A stretch of 64,000 nt of DNA, taken from contig JASJOG010000007.1 in the NCBI GenBank assembly GCA_030142905.1, positions 2,765,001 to 2,829,000 of the forward strand. The letters are read 5' to 3'. The notes under the pieces were generated by a model. It was not told the origin of the DNA, made no database searches, and was given only the letters and a program-made list of their open reading frames with translations. Shown piece by piece: positions 29,001 to 43,100 of this stretch; position 1 is the stretch's first letter; each line of letters starts with the position of its first letter. This DNA is from Heliopora coerulea (lineage: Eukaryota > Cnidaria > Anthozoa > Scleralcyonacea > Helioporidae). Made by a program: the position numbers and the translations under genes.

Positions 29001-30944
29001 TGGTGTGTGCCATGAGCAACTACATGTATTAACAAAATACTTGTTTATCTGCATGAGTCATATATTTTAAAGCTGTGGTGATACATGTAGATTAACTGTT
29101 CATGTTATGTGGTATCGAGACCTTCTTAATAAAAAGGATTGATAGCAACTCCATATAAAGCTTTAAATATCATACTATGTTTACAATCACTGTTTGCCCC
29201 ATTGTAACTGGCATGTTGTAATTACTTCTAAAAGGTCAACAGTGTGGCACCACAGCAATACCATTGTTTGATGCAAAGTATTTCCAAGTTACTACCAGAC
29301 ATTTTACATACACTAGTATGACTGTTACTCTGACAAACAAGAAGCTAGATCATGTTTTCTGAAATAAATATTTGAAATACAGGAAAAAGCAATTTTTGGA
29401 TTCTGTTGTATGACATACATGTATAAAGTGTGTAAGGATAGTAATTATTAATGTTTTTTGACTGGTAATTAGCAGGAAGGCCAACTGGCTCAGAATGCTT
29501 GTGCCCCAAGTCAGGGTACTTGTGCTCAAACATGCACATGCATCTTTGCTAATCAATTTGCAGTTTGAAATGTTATAAAAAAGTCTCTCATAATCTCATT
29601 AAGGTTATTATCAACAATTGAAATTTTTGTTCCATAAATTATGCTACATAAGGTAACACTAAGCATGTTATCTTAACTTTGCTTGACTAAACTTGGCATG
29701 TATCAACAAAAAATGGCATAGGGTCAAGAAAATTCCATCATCATTATTATTACTATAATTGCTTTTCCACACAGTCCATTTAAATGAAGTGGATTAAACC
29801 TAGGAGCAAGTTGCTACTTGCATCCTGAGGTCCTAGAGTTATATATATGTCCTTCACGTCCATAACCCTTCAAATGATTCTTGCTGTCCCGAGCAATACT
29901 GTCTTTTGCAGCATTTCAACTGGTATTACGGTCCCAGTCTTTTCCAAAAACCCTTCAAGTCTTTTTGAAACCGTTCCCAAAGCACCAACAACTATTGGTA
30001 TGTCTTCCACATGGTTCAACGTCCACATTCTTGATATTTCCATTTCCAAATCCTGGTACTTTAAAATTTTTTCCAGTTCCTTCGTTCCCACTGTATTGTC
30101 TCCAGATACTGCTATGTCAATAATACACGCTGTCTTCTTTTCTTTGTTCACTATAATTAAGTCAGGTTTCCTGTGTTCTATTTCATGGTCACATTGAATA
30201 TTGAAATCCCACAATAGCTTATGATGACTATTTTCTAACACTCCTTGTGGTTGGTGTTCATGTCATTTGTTTACATGTTCCAAGATGTGTTTCCTACACA
30301 ATTTCCAATGGACTTTTCGGCCTACATTGTCACTTCTACCCTTGTACTCCCCTTCCACGAACTTGCTGCATTCACTTACCAGATGTAAAACGGTTTCTCC
30401 TTTCTGGCCGCACATTCTACACAAAGATAAGCTTATTGTTTTATCAATATGGAATCTAACATAGTTTGTTCTTATAGCTTGCTCTTGGACCGCAAAAATC
30501 AACGCCTCAAAAGTAGCTTTCAAGTCGGCTTTTTTGACCCACTCCCAGAATTTTTGTTCTTCTACATCATCTCCATGATCTGTCAAAAATTGTCCATACA
30601 TCATTTTCTCTCTCCATATTCTCTCCTGTTCTTCCTTTTCTATTCTTTTATATTCTCTTGGCTGAATACAATCTGCGGTTTCTATTGTATTGTCTGCCCT
30701 CCCACACTCCAGAAATGGCTCAACACTGTGTTGAACATACCAGCCCATACTGTTTTTCTCCCTTTGAATACAGCTTTCGGCACTAATAAGTCCACGTCGA
30801 CCTCTTCTTTACGGTATATAAATTCTGTTAGTATCGCTTTTCGGGTGTAACGCCGCATTCATTGTCATAAGTTTCCTTGTCCGCCTTTCCATCTCCAATA
30901 AGTCATCTTTATTCCATCGTATTATTCCTCCACTATATCTAAGT

Positions 30945-30975
<31 letters not shown>

Positions 30976-31012
30976 TAACTCGCACACCACCCAACTAAGG
31001 ACAGCGGAAGGG

Positions 31013-31052
<40 letters not shown>

Positions 31053-34000
31053 TATTGTATGATTTTCATCCAAACCCTAATCCTTATCGACCTTACGTTG
31101 TTCGCTTCCTTAAAATCTCATCTTCCCTATGATTTTGGTTACTCCTACATTTCGTGCGAAGTTGTGTTATATCTCAGCCTTAGGTTGCCGAAGTTTGTAT
31201 CCTGGTTCAACAAGCACCCTACTTTGGGGACCCCACAGTTGGCCCGAGTAAGTGGTTCCGCAACTTTAATTGAAATACATGTTTGACGTGAGAAGTAACG
31301 ATGATATCTCCCCTTGTTTGTAAAACAGGGAATATACGACTGGCTTTTCTCGATCTGGCTTTGTTTCTCGATTTGCTTTTTGAGGAGATTACCCCAGCAA
31401 CCTATTCGCCCATCTAATCGAGTATCCGAGGCCTTAAGCCTGGTTTACACGTGAGCATAAGCATAAGCATAAGGACTAAACAAAAGGCAAAACAAAGGAA
31501 TGAAATCAAGTCTGCAACATAAGGATCGTCGTAATCGTAAGCATAAGATCATAATCCAAGCATAAGCCAAGAACCGAACAAAAGACGAAACCAGGAAAAA
31601 TTCTTGTTGTTTTATCTTCGCAAGTCCCTCGGGAGATATCATGCTTTGTTTTTGTATCGATCTTGTCCTTATGCTTATGTCGCTCGTGTAAACCAGGCTT
31701 AACGATTCAACGTCGTCTGCTGTAAAGATCCGAAGTTTCAAAGGGTCCTTGCATGACAGAATAAATGTTGAAATTTTGATGTGCGGTGGCTGAGTATATT
31801 TTTATAAAATGTTTTTAAATTAACCTTTTAGAGCCTAAAACCAGATCCAATTCTGAAGTTGAAAAAAATTGTGGGTTTTGGTGGAGCAACTTATAAAGAG
31901 GTATTCAGGTTTCTTGTGTTTGCAGACAGTGATTAAACATTAATTTCCTTTTTGTTTTCTTAATGAATTATTAAATAATGAGTTTTAGAACTTCATATAT
32001 AACACTCAGCATGTCTTAGGATGGAGCTCGAATTTAATTTTTGGTATAATTAATCACTCGGGTTAGAAGACAGAAACATACATTGCAAAGTTTACCATCC
32101 AAGACTCCGTCTGGAGATTTCCGATTTGCTATGTGTCACATAGTTTTTATAGATTTAAATTCGCGTTTTCTGATCGTTCGAAAGGCAATCAATCTCAAAG
32201 CAGAAAGAATGAACTTTAGCATATGCCGAGAAATAAATATATCCTTTCAAATAAGATTTCTTCTGTTGCGGAATTATCTTCAACGAAATTTTTGCTAACC
32301 ACATCCGGTTACTTAAACAGAGTTTTAGTAACCATGCAATGAAAACTATTAACCATTGGTTAACGGGATACTTTTAAATTTGAGCCCGGCTTAAAGCAAA
32401 TACGAGTGAATTGTGTTGAAACTCTGCAGAACGTCTAATTGTTTGGTGCACATCAACCTTAGATTTTATGGACAAGGAATGGAGCATCAGTTGTGTATCC
32501 ATGCCACGCGGTGATTGTCTCAATGGAAGTATCTACCGGCCATCAACGTTTCTTCATGGGACATACCGATAAGGTTTGGACGATAATAATAACACTATAT
32601 GCATGCCTGTTGTATTTAGGATTCATTGTAGTTTACTGATGAACCTCTACCGGACTATGTACAACCAAACTGTAGCAGTTAGACTGATATTTATACTTCA
32701 CAAATAAAGAAGCGATTTTTCATTTTTGACGCTAATTGTTGGTTTAACATATACCACTATATCATTTGATGCAATGGGAATTTAAACTGTCAACCTCGAT
32801 GCTACTCTTTCTTGCTAGGTTTCTGCTCTTGCATTCAACGGCAATACATCAATCCTCGCATCTGCTCAACTTGGTCAGTCTACAGTCATCCGTATCTGGA
32901 GGTATCACTCTGGAGATTGCATCGCAATATTCAACTCACTAGTTTGCGGTCTTCACTGCCTCAGGTAAAAAAAAACAAACCTGTATTCAGAGTTCATATA
33001 CTCCCAAATAGTTGAACGTTAATGTACGGTCAGTTGGTCACTTTCTTTGGTGTGGTGTACCATGAAAGACGGACCAAGGTTTCAGGATTTCTTTTTTCAG
33101 CTTTTTGTTTTATGTTCCAGTTTCTCGAACAGTGGGGGAGTGTTATGTGGAAGTGGTAAAGATAGCCATGGTAAAAAGGTGAGGAAATAATTGAAAAAAT
33201 TGAACGGAAGTGAGTTAAATTGAATTGAGTGAAGAAAATGACACTACAGTGAATAAAAGAAAAAACAAATGGATGAGAGATAGAGTTCAAGGACGTTGAG
33301 AGACATGATAGATTCTTGGTTATTATTGAGTACCTTGTTACAAGTCAGTTTGTATGTGCTTCAGTAACTTTGATTGCAAAAAGTTTTGATGGTTGCAACT
33401 TTTGCAGATTTTTTTGAAAAGAGGATGTTTACTTTTCGTGTACAGAAATTTTTTTCATGATAACCTGACGCTGCCGAAGTCAACAGAAAAGTGTTGACTT
33501 GAGCGGGATTTGAACTCGCACCTTCGGGATACCGGTCCGCCGCTCTACCTGTTGAGCTATCGAGTCCACAGGGATTGGAGGCGAGTTTTTTTATCCAATT
33601 TAAGTGCACGAGATATTCTCGCGACAACTTAACGCTATCTATGAGGATGGATGTGCAGTGTTTCAATTCTACTTCAGAATCATCCTCTGAAGTCAGCAGT
33701 GACTTCGGCAGTGTCAGATTATCATGAAAAAACTTTTCGTGTATTTTTCGGTTTATTTCCTTCTAGCAAATCTCCAGAAAAAATGATCGCATACAGGTCA
33801 TAAAGCAAGTTAGAAACAAAAATAAATGCTGGTCATACGTTGTCAGCATAGTTCGTAATTAACTGCATGGTCGTATTGTTGAAAGATGACGTATTGTGGA
33901 AGAATCAAGGTGCTTGTGAAACAAAAACTAGGTTTCTTTAAAACATCAGCTATGGATTGACCAGGCGGAAAACGTAATCTTAAGAGGAATATAAAAGCCC

Positions 34001-37000
34001 AGCAAAATACCTTTACGAAAGCCATCGAGTCGGACACAGAAGTAAAATGATAATATTTAATAAAGTTCTAACGTTTCATTGTATCATCACAACATCATCA
34101 GAGAATAATTTACATAACTGCCTAAAGCCTAAGTATATAGTTACAGGTATAAGTAAGTATAAGTATAAGTATAGGCTAAGTATAAGTATATAGTAAGTAT
34201 ATAGTTACTATATACTTAGGCTTTCGGTAGTTATGTAAATTATTCTTTGATGATGTTGTGATGATACAACGAAACGTTAGAACTTTATTAAATATTATCA
34301 TTTTACTTCTGTGTCCGACTCGATGGCTTTCGTAAAGATATTTTGCTGGGCTTTGATATTCCTCTGAAAAAAATTAGGTTTGTCTTTTTTGAAAGAACTC
34401 TTGAGATAGTGGAGGAACACTTGCAAATTTTCCATGTAGTACTTCTGTCTTGAGATACCTCATTTTGTTTGGTACGTAAATGAGATGGTCTGCTGAAGAA
34501 ACCAGTGAGAGCATCAATCCTAAAGAAGGTCTCTTCGTGATCATAGATTGACTTCGTTTCAAGAATTTACAAATAAAGCGGAACTGTACAATTGTTGCAA
34601 TATTCGTTTCCAGAAATGTTTCGCGCGAATACTTAGGCTACGTTTATACTAGACCAAATTTCTCCGGATTCGTAGGCAACCCGAAAACTTTTTCTTCGGA
34701 TTCAAACTAGCCGTTTACACTGAAGTAACGAATCCTATACAGAAAGTCTTCGCATTGCTCAGGAATGTGGATAAATTCAAATCCGCAAAAGAATCTGGAT
34801 ACTTTGAATCCGGAATGCTGAGACCCTGAAGAAATCTTTCTCGTTTTTGTGAATGACAGCCGAAGTAGCCAGTGGTGGGACAATGTTTTATTAGAGGCTG
34901 TAATAAACAAAGAATGGAAAAAAATTTTTCGGTTGTCCAGCGTTGCTTTCAATAAAATTTGTGAGGATTTATGTCCATTCTGAGACATATTTTTTCCTGT
35001 GTAAACGATCAACGAATCCAAAAACAATTTCAATGTGAATCCGAGTACTTTCTGAATCCGAAGACTTTTGCTGTAGTGTGAACGTAGCCTTAGTTTAGCT
35101 TTTTGTGATTTATAACTATCACGATCGACCCTTTCCAAGCAGGATCAGTCTTCTCTAATTTACGGTGGCCAACGCCAAATTATTTTGCGCTGGCTCACGT
35201 CAGACGATTTTACTCGTCAAGGAGAAAGATCCCTATTGGAAAGGCGATATAATCACCAATCAAGCCGTGTTTGTTCCTAGATGGTGGTAGTGTGGGATAC
35301 ATCACGATGCGGTAAAGCTGGCGAGGTTTCCGTGCTCGGCAAAGCTCACACGGATGTCGACATAGCGTGTCTGAAGATTGCTTCTTTTGATGACACCAGG
35401 TATTGACCAGCCCTCTGAACTCTGTAATGACTGGAAAGTTGACTTCAGAGTTCTTATGAATTTGTATCGTACAACGAAAACTCAATTTGTTTTATCTTTA
35501 TTTTATTAAAAGATTTTATAAAGTTCGTTGGTAGTAGCTTACTTGGCCTGAGTTGAACTAAATACATACCCTCACCAAAATTTCACGTGTCACTTCACAT
35601 GTGAAAAACACATGGAATCGGAACATTTTCAAATATGAAATATTCATTTCACATGTGAAATGGGAATGTTTTCACATTATGAAGTACCCAATTCACCTGT
35701 GAAATGAACTAGTTCAAGATTTCACATGTCAAATCTTGGTTGGCGAAACATGTATTTCGCAATATATGAAATATACCGTTCACAAATGCAATTTTCATTT
35801 CACATATGGAATTGAAACAATTTCACATATGAAATGTTATTTTCATATGTGAAATTGCATGTGTAATTTTTGTAAAGGTAGATTCGCAACATGCTCACGA
35901 AGCACAACTTCAGTCGATTATCATGATATGATATATAAATCGAATCTTGGTTTGTTTCTTTTAATACTTTTTGCATGTTTTATTCAATATTTCGTTTACT
36001 TCCTTGAGTAGAATGGTCTCCTGTGGTCGCGATAACATCAGATTTTGGAGGATTCGCCATGGATCGTTACGTTCCTGTCCTGTGGATCTTGGCAGCCATC
36101 ATTCTGTTGAATTTACTGACGTCTGCTTTGGACATGAAACCGCGGATAACAATAACAGAAAACAAAGGAAGATGTAAGTAAATGTCATCAACAAGAACTT
36201 GTCAAACTTTTAAGAATGGTGACAGCATACATCATAAGCATATCGTCTTAGTGAATTACTTTTTTATGTTGCAATGAAGTCCCAAATCAACGAAGGCTTG
36301 ATGGTGACAAAGTTTTTGTTTCTTCAGCTACACATGCACCAAAGTAGGCACCGTTTTTGAAATCAACTATGAACTTATGGTTATTCACAAAGTGCGACGA
36401 CTCCTGCCGATCGGCAGTCGACAAGACGTCGTCGGAGAGCATGTGACACCAAGCGGACTGTTTGGTACTGGGATCAACTGTTTGTCGGTGAACGAAGCAT
36501 TTTGTGTGACGGGATCTGATGATGGCTACCTGAGATTATGGCCGTTGGATTTTTCTGGTGTAGTCTTGGAAGCAGGTAACCCTCTACACGTTAGCCTTCT
36601 GACACTCCTCCCTTATTTCAAGGCACTACATTCTTTTACCTTAAGACAGCGTAATTTTTACGTAATGACTCTTCTCCTTTTCACCTTGCGACATTCCATG
36701 CTTTTTTCTGTTATCACACCTCCCTTTTGCTCCCACCGTACCTATCCTTCTTCCCACATGAAAATCTAGCAAGTTATTCTTGCATTGTTTATTCAACAGT
36801 ATAGTCACCTCATTGTCATCAAAGATGAACAAAATTGATGAACCAACAATATTGTTCCTCATACGCTGAACAATATTGTCCATAATTGGCGAAGCACCAA
36901 AGGGTTTTCACGGTTGTGGGAACACGGAAAATAGATTAGTGAAAAGAGTAACCATGTTTACTATTACTAACCTGGTTAAAAACGTTTCTGGAGCATTGGG

Positions 37001-40000
37001 AAGATTATGTCCCTTTTGGCTCCTCCATGTAGGAGCCTTTTTACCAAGTTTTGAAGGACTAATTTTGGGGCCTTCCTCGGGTATATTATGCATATATCTT
37101 TACCATACAAGTTTTCAAGACTAACCTAACGAGATGTGCTGCATATGAGTTGTTTTTCACGTATCCAGACAATGTCGAAGAACAAATTATAATATCATTT
37201 CTACCCTTATCCCATCTTTTTTACTCATCTATTGCCCCACTACATGCATTCTTTTATCTCACTGCACCACCACTACTCTGTTACTATATCACACTGCATC
37301 TTCAAGTTTGCTGCACCCTCGCTACCCCCATTAAGTCCAGCCTTTCGAGCTCTCCGAGTCCCCTCCTGTCTTCGTGATCTCCTGACTTTTTAATCGGACA
37401 ATTTTTTTTGAACACTTCCAGAACACGACGGCCCTGTAACGGCGCTGGGTATCAATTCTGATGGTCTGTCCATTCTTGCAGCGACGCAAACTGTGAGTGA
37501 AATTGTTTTTGTAGCGCCCATATTTGTTATTTATATGTTATTTTTCATGCATTAATAGCGTTTAAATAGAGTGCATGGTTTATGAGGCAAAAACATATTT
37601 TCTCGCCGTTTGTTCGAGAAGCCGAGAGAAAATTCTTTCGATACCTAGACCAGACTGACATGAAGTAGAATAACCCATTATGAGCTGTTGTATTATGCAA
37701 TAATGGTATCCTATTACGTTGTCGCAGTTTATCTTTCGTGCTCGATTTCCATTGTCTCTTGTTGCTTGAAAACTCTATCATGTTCAACCAGTATCTCCAT
37801 ATTAAAATTTGTTTATCAGAGAATTTTCGTGCAAAATGTCGCGAAGTAAAATTTAAGCAAGCCACAAATTCCACACGAATTCACAATTAAACAAACAGGA
37901 TTCATATCTTTAAAAAGATTTTATTGACTAACGTTTCGTTACTTAACCAGTAACATCATCAGAGTGATTATTTACAGGAGTTGAGAGGCTTAAATTGCTA
38001 ACAAATTACAAAAAATTACAAAATTACTAAATTACAAAAATAGTGATGAAAGAATGTCACAAAGGATTAGCGGAACGATTAGCAAGAACAATTAGCGGAA
38101 GGAGTGCGAATAGTCAAGTGGTGAAGAATTAGACGTGTGAAGAATTTAATTAGAAGGGGAAAAACAAAAAAATAAAAAAAAAAATAAAAAATATGTCAAG
38201 AAATTACGTAACAGTTATTTTTGTAACAGTTAGCTATTTAAGCCTCTCAACTCCTGTAAATAATTACTCTGATGATGTTCCTGGTTAAGCAACGAAACGT
38301 TAGTCAATAAAATCTTTTTAAAGATATGGTTCCATTATGGCTTTATTTAAACTTGTTTGCTGGGTTATTATATTTTTAACTAAACTTCGTTTACCACCTG
38401 GCTGTTCAATCGCAACGATTTTGACAAACAGGATTCAGATTTAGACAAACTTGCTCTGCTTACGCAGAACTTCATGATAGCAAAATCCAGAGTCAACGAC
38501 AGACGAAAGCTCAACTACGTCACAAATGTGCATAATTAACTAAAAATCGTGAGGTCAAGCGAATTCTAAAAGATTCAACATTTGTTTCCTCTGATAGGGC
38601 AATGTCGGCATCTTGGATATTTCAACTCGAACTTACAAGACCTTAATGAGATCACATACTGATCAAATTCTCTCGGCCACCTTCGATCCTTCCAGGCGTA
38701 ACCTGATTACGGTCTCCAGAGATGAAACCATTCGAGTTTGGGACATGGACACTTTGTGTCAACTGTACGACTTTCGTGCTCCTAACGAAAGCCCGTGCGC
38801 AGTCGCCTACCATCCTCATCAACAGACTTTCGCTTGCGGTTTCCGCAATGGAGCCGTAAGAATTTTCCATATAGGGACAGCTAGTATGCTCGCAGAGCAT
38901 AAGGAACATAGGGGAATGGTGACCGGTTTAGCATTCTCGCCAAACGCAGAACATTTGTACAGTGCGGGGTCATTGGGGATCTTGGTTCTGTGTGAAGGTT
39001 CCACCGAGGAGTTTAGTGTTGTAAGGATTTTGGTGAACACGGTGTGTCGTGGAGATCATTTATCCCCGGGTGTCCTGTCTGTCAGCGAGGATAGCCAGAG
39101 GGTGGCTGTGATTGGTCCTTCGGAATTTCTTGTGACGGTTATGGATTCAAGAACTTTGGATGAGGTAGGTGGAGAAATATGTTTTCATGAGGACAGGAGT
39201 AGTGAAGGTAGCTGGATTTTTCAAGATCAGACGAGGGAGACAGTGATACTTGCTAACCTTCTATGTTTAATGTCTAACAAGTGTGGTTGCTTCATGTTCT
39301 TAAGCTTAGTTCTGGCTTCTTTAAAACCGTAACGGCCGTAAAGTTGATGGCGGCAGTGTTAAAGCTATAGGAACCTCCAGAAACGGAAAATTTGACTACG
39401 TAGACTTTTGCCGCAGACACTACTTCTCGAAAATCGGCATTCATACACCTTGACACCTTTTCTGGGTCCCCTGTGGGGATTGACGGCTTAATTTTCTAAT
39501 AACCAGAGCGATATTCTAACCCATCAGCGATGAAGACTCTACAAACCTTGAAATACTTCAGTATTCTCAACTTTTTTTTACCTGTTTTTTTTTTTTGTTT
39601 TGTTTTGTTGTTTGTTTTTTTTTCAGGTCCTTCGTATTGATATAACAACTATGAGCCCTGATAATGGGGGACCTACTGTGGACTCAGCTGTGAGGTTGTG
39701 TTATGCACCAACGTCACTCAGACATCTTCTTGTGGTTACCTCAGGTTGTCGGTTGCTCAAACTAGACGCTTATAGTGGACAACTGCTCAGTGAGGTACTT
39801 CAAATTCATGCATGAATTCTTAAGTAATAAAACAACGCGTATATCTATTAACAGGTCCAAACTGTTCAGAAGCAGATTTTCCTGGTTATCTACGACGATT
39901 GTGGATTTCTTCGGGTTGACATGTTTGGAGATAATTACTCATCTTCAGACACATTAATGATCTCAAAGTTTATGACAAGAATTATCGGCGTGGGGCCATT

Positions 40001-40133
40001 ACAGGAAAAATTTACTGAAACTGTCTCAGATATTTGTGGCTTCAACACTTGTCAAAAATCTGGTCAAGCGGTTTACTTTTCTGGTGATCTATGAAGAGAC
40101 ATCGCTTGCAATTAATGAACGAAACTTACCTAC

Positions 40134-40186
<53 letters not shown>

Positions 40187-43100
40187 TGGTCCCCTGTTGG
40201 GACCACCACAAGGGCCAGCCTTCATGGGTCCAGAGCTACTACAAGAGGAAAACAGAGTACCCGGAGAAAACCCGCGATGTTTGGTGGAGTCAAATTGACA
40301 ACACTCATCTCACATGTGACAAAGGTAACTTTCAATCGGACAGCTGCAAGGAGCCGGAATTGAACCCTAGTCAGAGGTGAAAGACCAGCACCTTCTTCAG
40401 TGTACAATACCGTAAATATATATATATATTGTATACCGTAGGTATTGTATACTGAAGAAGGTGCTGGTGACACTAGTCTTTCACCTCTGTGACTAGGGTT
40501 CGATTCCGGCTCCTTGCAGCTGTCCGATTGAAAGTTACCTTTGTCACATGTGAGATAAGGGTTGTCAATTTGACTCCACCAAACATCGCGGGTTTTCTCC
40601 AGGTACTCTGTTTTCCTCTTGTAGTAGCCCTGGACCCATGAAGGCTGGCCCTTGCGTGATCACTGGGTAGAAAAGCTTAGTTATAGCTTAGAGTTATCCT
40701 ATCTAAATAAAGATGCGTAGTTACTTACAAGTTGTAAATACATTTGGTGTCTATGTACTATGGTAGAAACATGAATGCCGTTATTTTAACGGGTATTGCC
40801 TTAAGAAAAGACGAGCATGTCTTATCTTATTCTACACTTGTCTATTTACGCTAGGTGACCAACATTCATCGTTCGAACTGCTCTTGTATTTGCCCTCATT
40901 CTTCTGGTTACTTTCTGGCGTCGGCTGGCGACAAGGTCATCAAAATCTGGGACTATCACATGAGAATGGACTTAAATTTTCAGGTAGCTTTTATTTTGCT
41001 GGATTCCGCAGATTTCTTGTTGAAAGTACGGAATCCTAAAAAGTTCATTGTCTTCTTTACTTCAGGTTTTTATCGGCCACTCAGAAACTATCACAAAAGT
41101 GTGTTTTACCCCGGATCTGCTTGGTCTTGTAAGCATCGGTGAATGCATTTTCATTTGGGATTTTCTTGGAGACGGTCGTGTGCCACTGGAACCTGGGTAA
41201 GTAGTAAAGAGAGATTCGCTTGGTATAGTCGAACACCCCTGAATACTTAGGTAACAGTACCGCTGTCAATTAAATTATCATTAACAGTTAAAATGTGAGC
41301 ATTGGTGAAAATTCCCTGTCCATTGACTGACTTCTGACACTGCCAAAGTCAAATGAAAAATCTTGAACTTGAACTTTAAACTTACACCTTCAGGATACTG
41401 GTCCGCCGCTCTACCTGTTGAGCTATCAAGCCCGCAAGTCCACAGGGATTGGAGGCACTCAACAGGTAGAGCGGCGGACCGATATCCCGAAGGTGCGAGT
41501 TCAAATCCCGCTCGAGTCAACATTTTTCAGTTGACTTCGGCAGTGTCAGATTATCATGAAAAATTTCTGTTCATGTATCTCTAGGGATGATTCTGAAATA
41601 GAATTGACTGCATGCTCGAGGGATTTTTGCCCTTGAGATTTTTACGATAGCATCTTGCGTGATTTTTACCATTAAAGGAGATGTTTGTCATCTTATCTGT
41701 TTTCAGAGGTAGAGAACCTCCGCCGAACGAAATCAGTGATGAGCCAGGTACAACTTTAACGAACCACTAACTGTGACGTTTATCAGCTTGTTCAATCCAT
41801 GTCCATACCTACTAATGTCGTACACCTTTTGCTGTTCATTAACACGAAATGTACTATCATTAACGCCAACCTCAAACTCGTCAACTCGTGAATACATTCA
41901 TTTTATTCAATCGACAGTGATTAGCGTAGATACGCAACCATTTACACCTTTTGCTGTTCATTGCTAGAAAATATACTATCATTAACGCCAACCTCAAACT
42001 CATTAACGCAAAAATACATTCATTTAATTCAATCGACGTTCATTAGCGTAGATAAGCAACCATTTGCATCAAAGGACATTCTATAGCGCCAACAGACGGC
42101 CATTAACACCATTCTACTATACATTACGGATAATAAAATTTCGATTACGCAAGACATTTCTCTTGTTTTTGTCTTCTCTCCTAAAGATAAAAGGGTTCAA
42201 GTATTCTGTGGCTTGAATCACGAAACACACCTCCCTGGTCAATTGGAGCAACGGCCCCGATCTCCTGTCACAGCGGCAGAAATCCCACCGCGGCCAGAAC
42301 CAAGTCCTTCGCCTACGAAACCTACCAGAAGGCCTTCTCCAACGAAGCCATTAGAGATGCAAGACAGCTTCAATCCTCTGATAACGCGAGGACTTACAGT
42401 GCCTCAGAACACTCCTGAGAAAAAATCAAAGGTTTGAGTATTGCAGTGATTGCTTTTTAATGGAGAACGGGACTGTTATGAGTCCCCCGCCTAGGAAACC
42501 CGCCAGAACGCCTTCTCCAATGTGGCAACTTGAAGTGTAAGACAGCTTCAGTCCTCTGGTAACGAAAGGACTTAGTGTGCCTCAGAACACTCCTGTGTAA
42601 AAGTCAAATGTTTGAGTGTTGTACTCGTTTTTTAATTATGGAGAATGTCTGTTTTGGTTAGTTTGTTCATCCTTTTCAAAGCTTTTTTTTTACGCGACAG
42701 TTTTTGCGTACTGGTTCCTCTTTACCCACCGTTCGTTAATTTTGTTTTAGTGAAAATATTAAAATTGTCTCTGTCTTGGAAACTCATGGATGGAGAAATA
42801 TTTTGAGTATGTCTTCTTAGTCCAAAAAACTGTTTCCATTATGAAACAAATTCGTTGCTCCAGAAGTGATTTTACTTCCCGCAACCAGTCAGTCCCTAAT
42901 TTAAAAAAAATTTACTTTAAATACGAAACGTGTTAAAAAGCTTATTCGTTAACCAGACGGTTTCGGCTTTGTACCTATATTGTTAGGAGCAATTTGGTGT
43001 TATTATTTTTTTCGTTGGAATCCCGCAATGTCGTGGCTTAGCTCGAAACTCAGGGCTAAAGTTCGAAAACTTGACTGCTGTAGCGTTTATATGTACCGCG

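Noticed and set aside
33496..33566. Candidate functional tRNA gene on the minus strand
   Set aside because: A and B boxes and the acceptor stem are good, but the anticodon stem does not pair and the segment lies inside a repeated TIR element.
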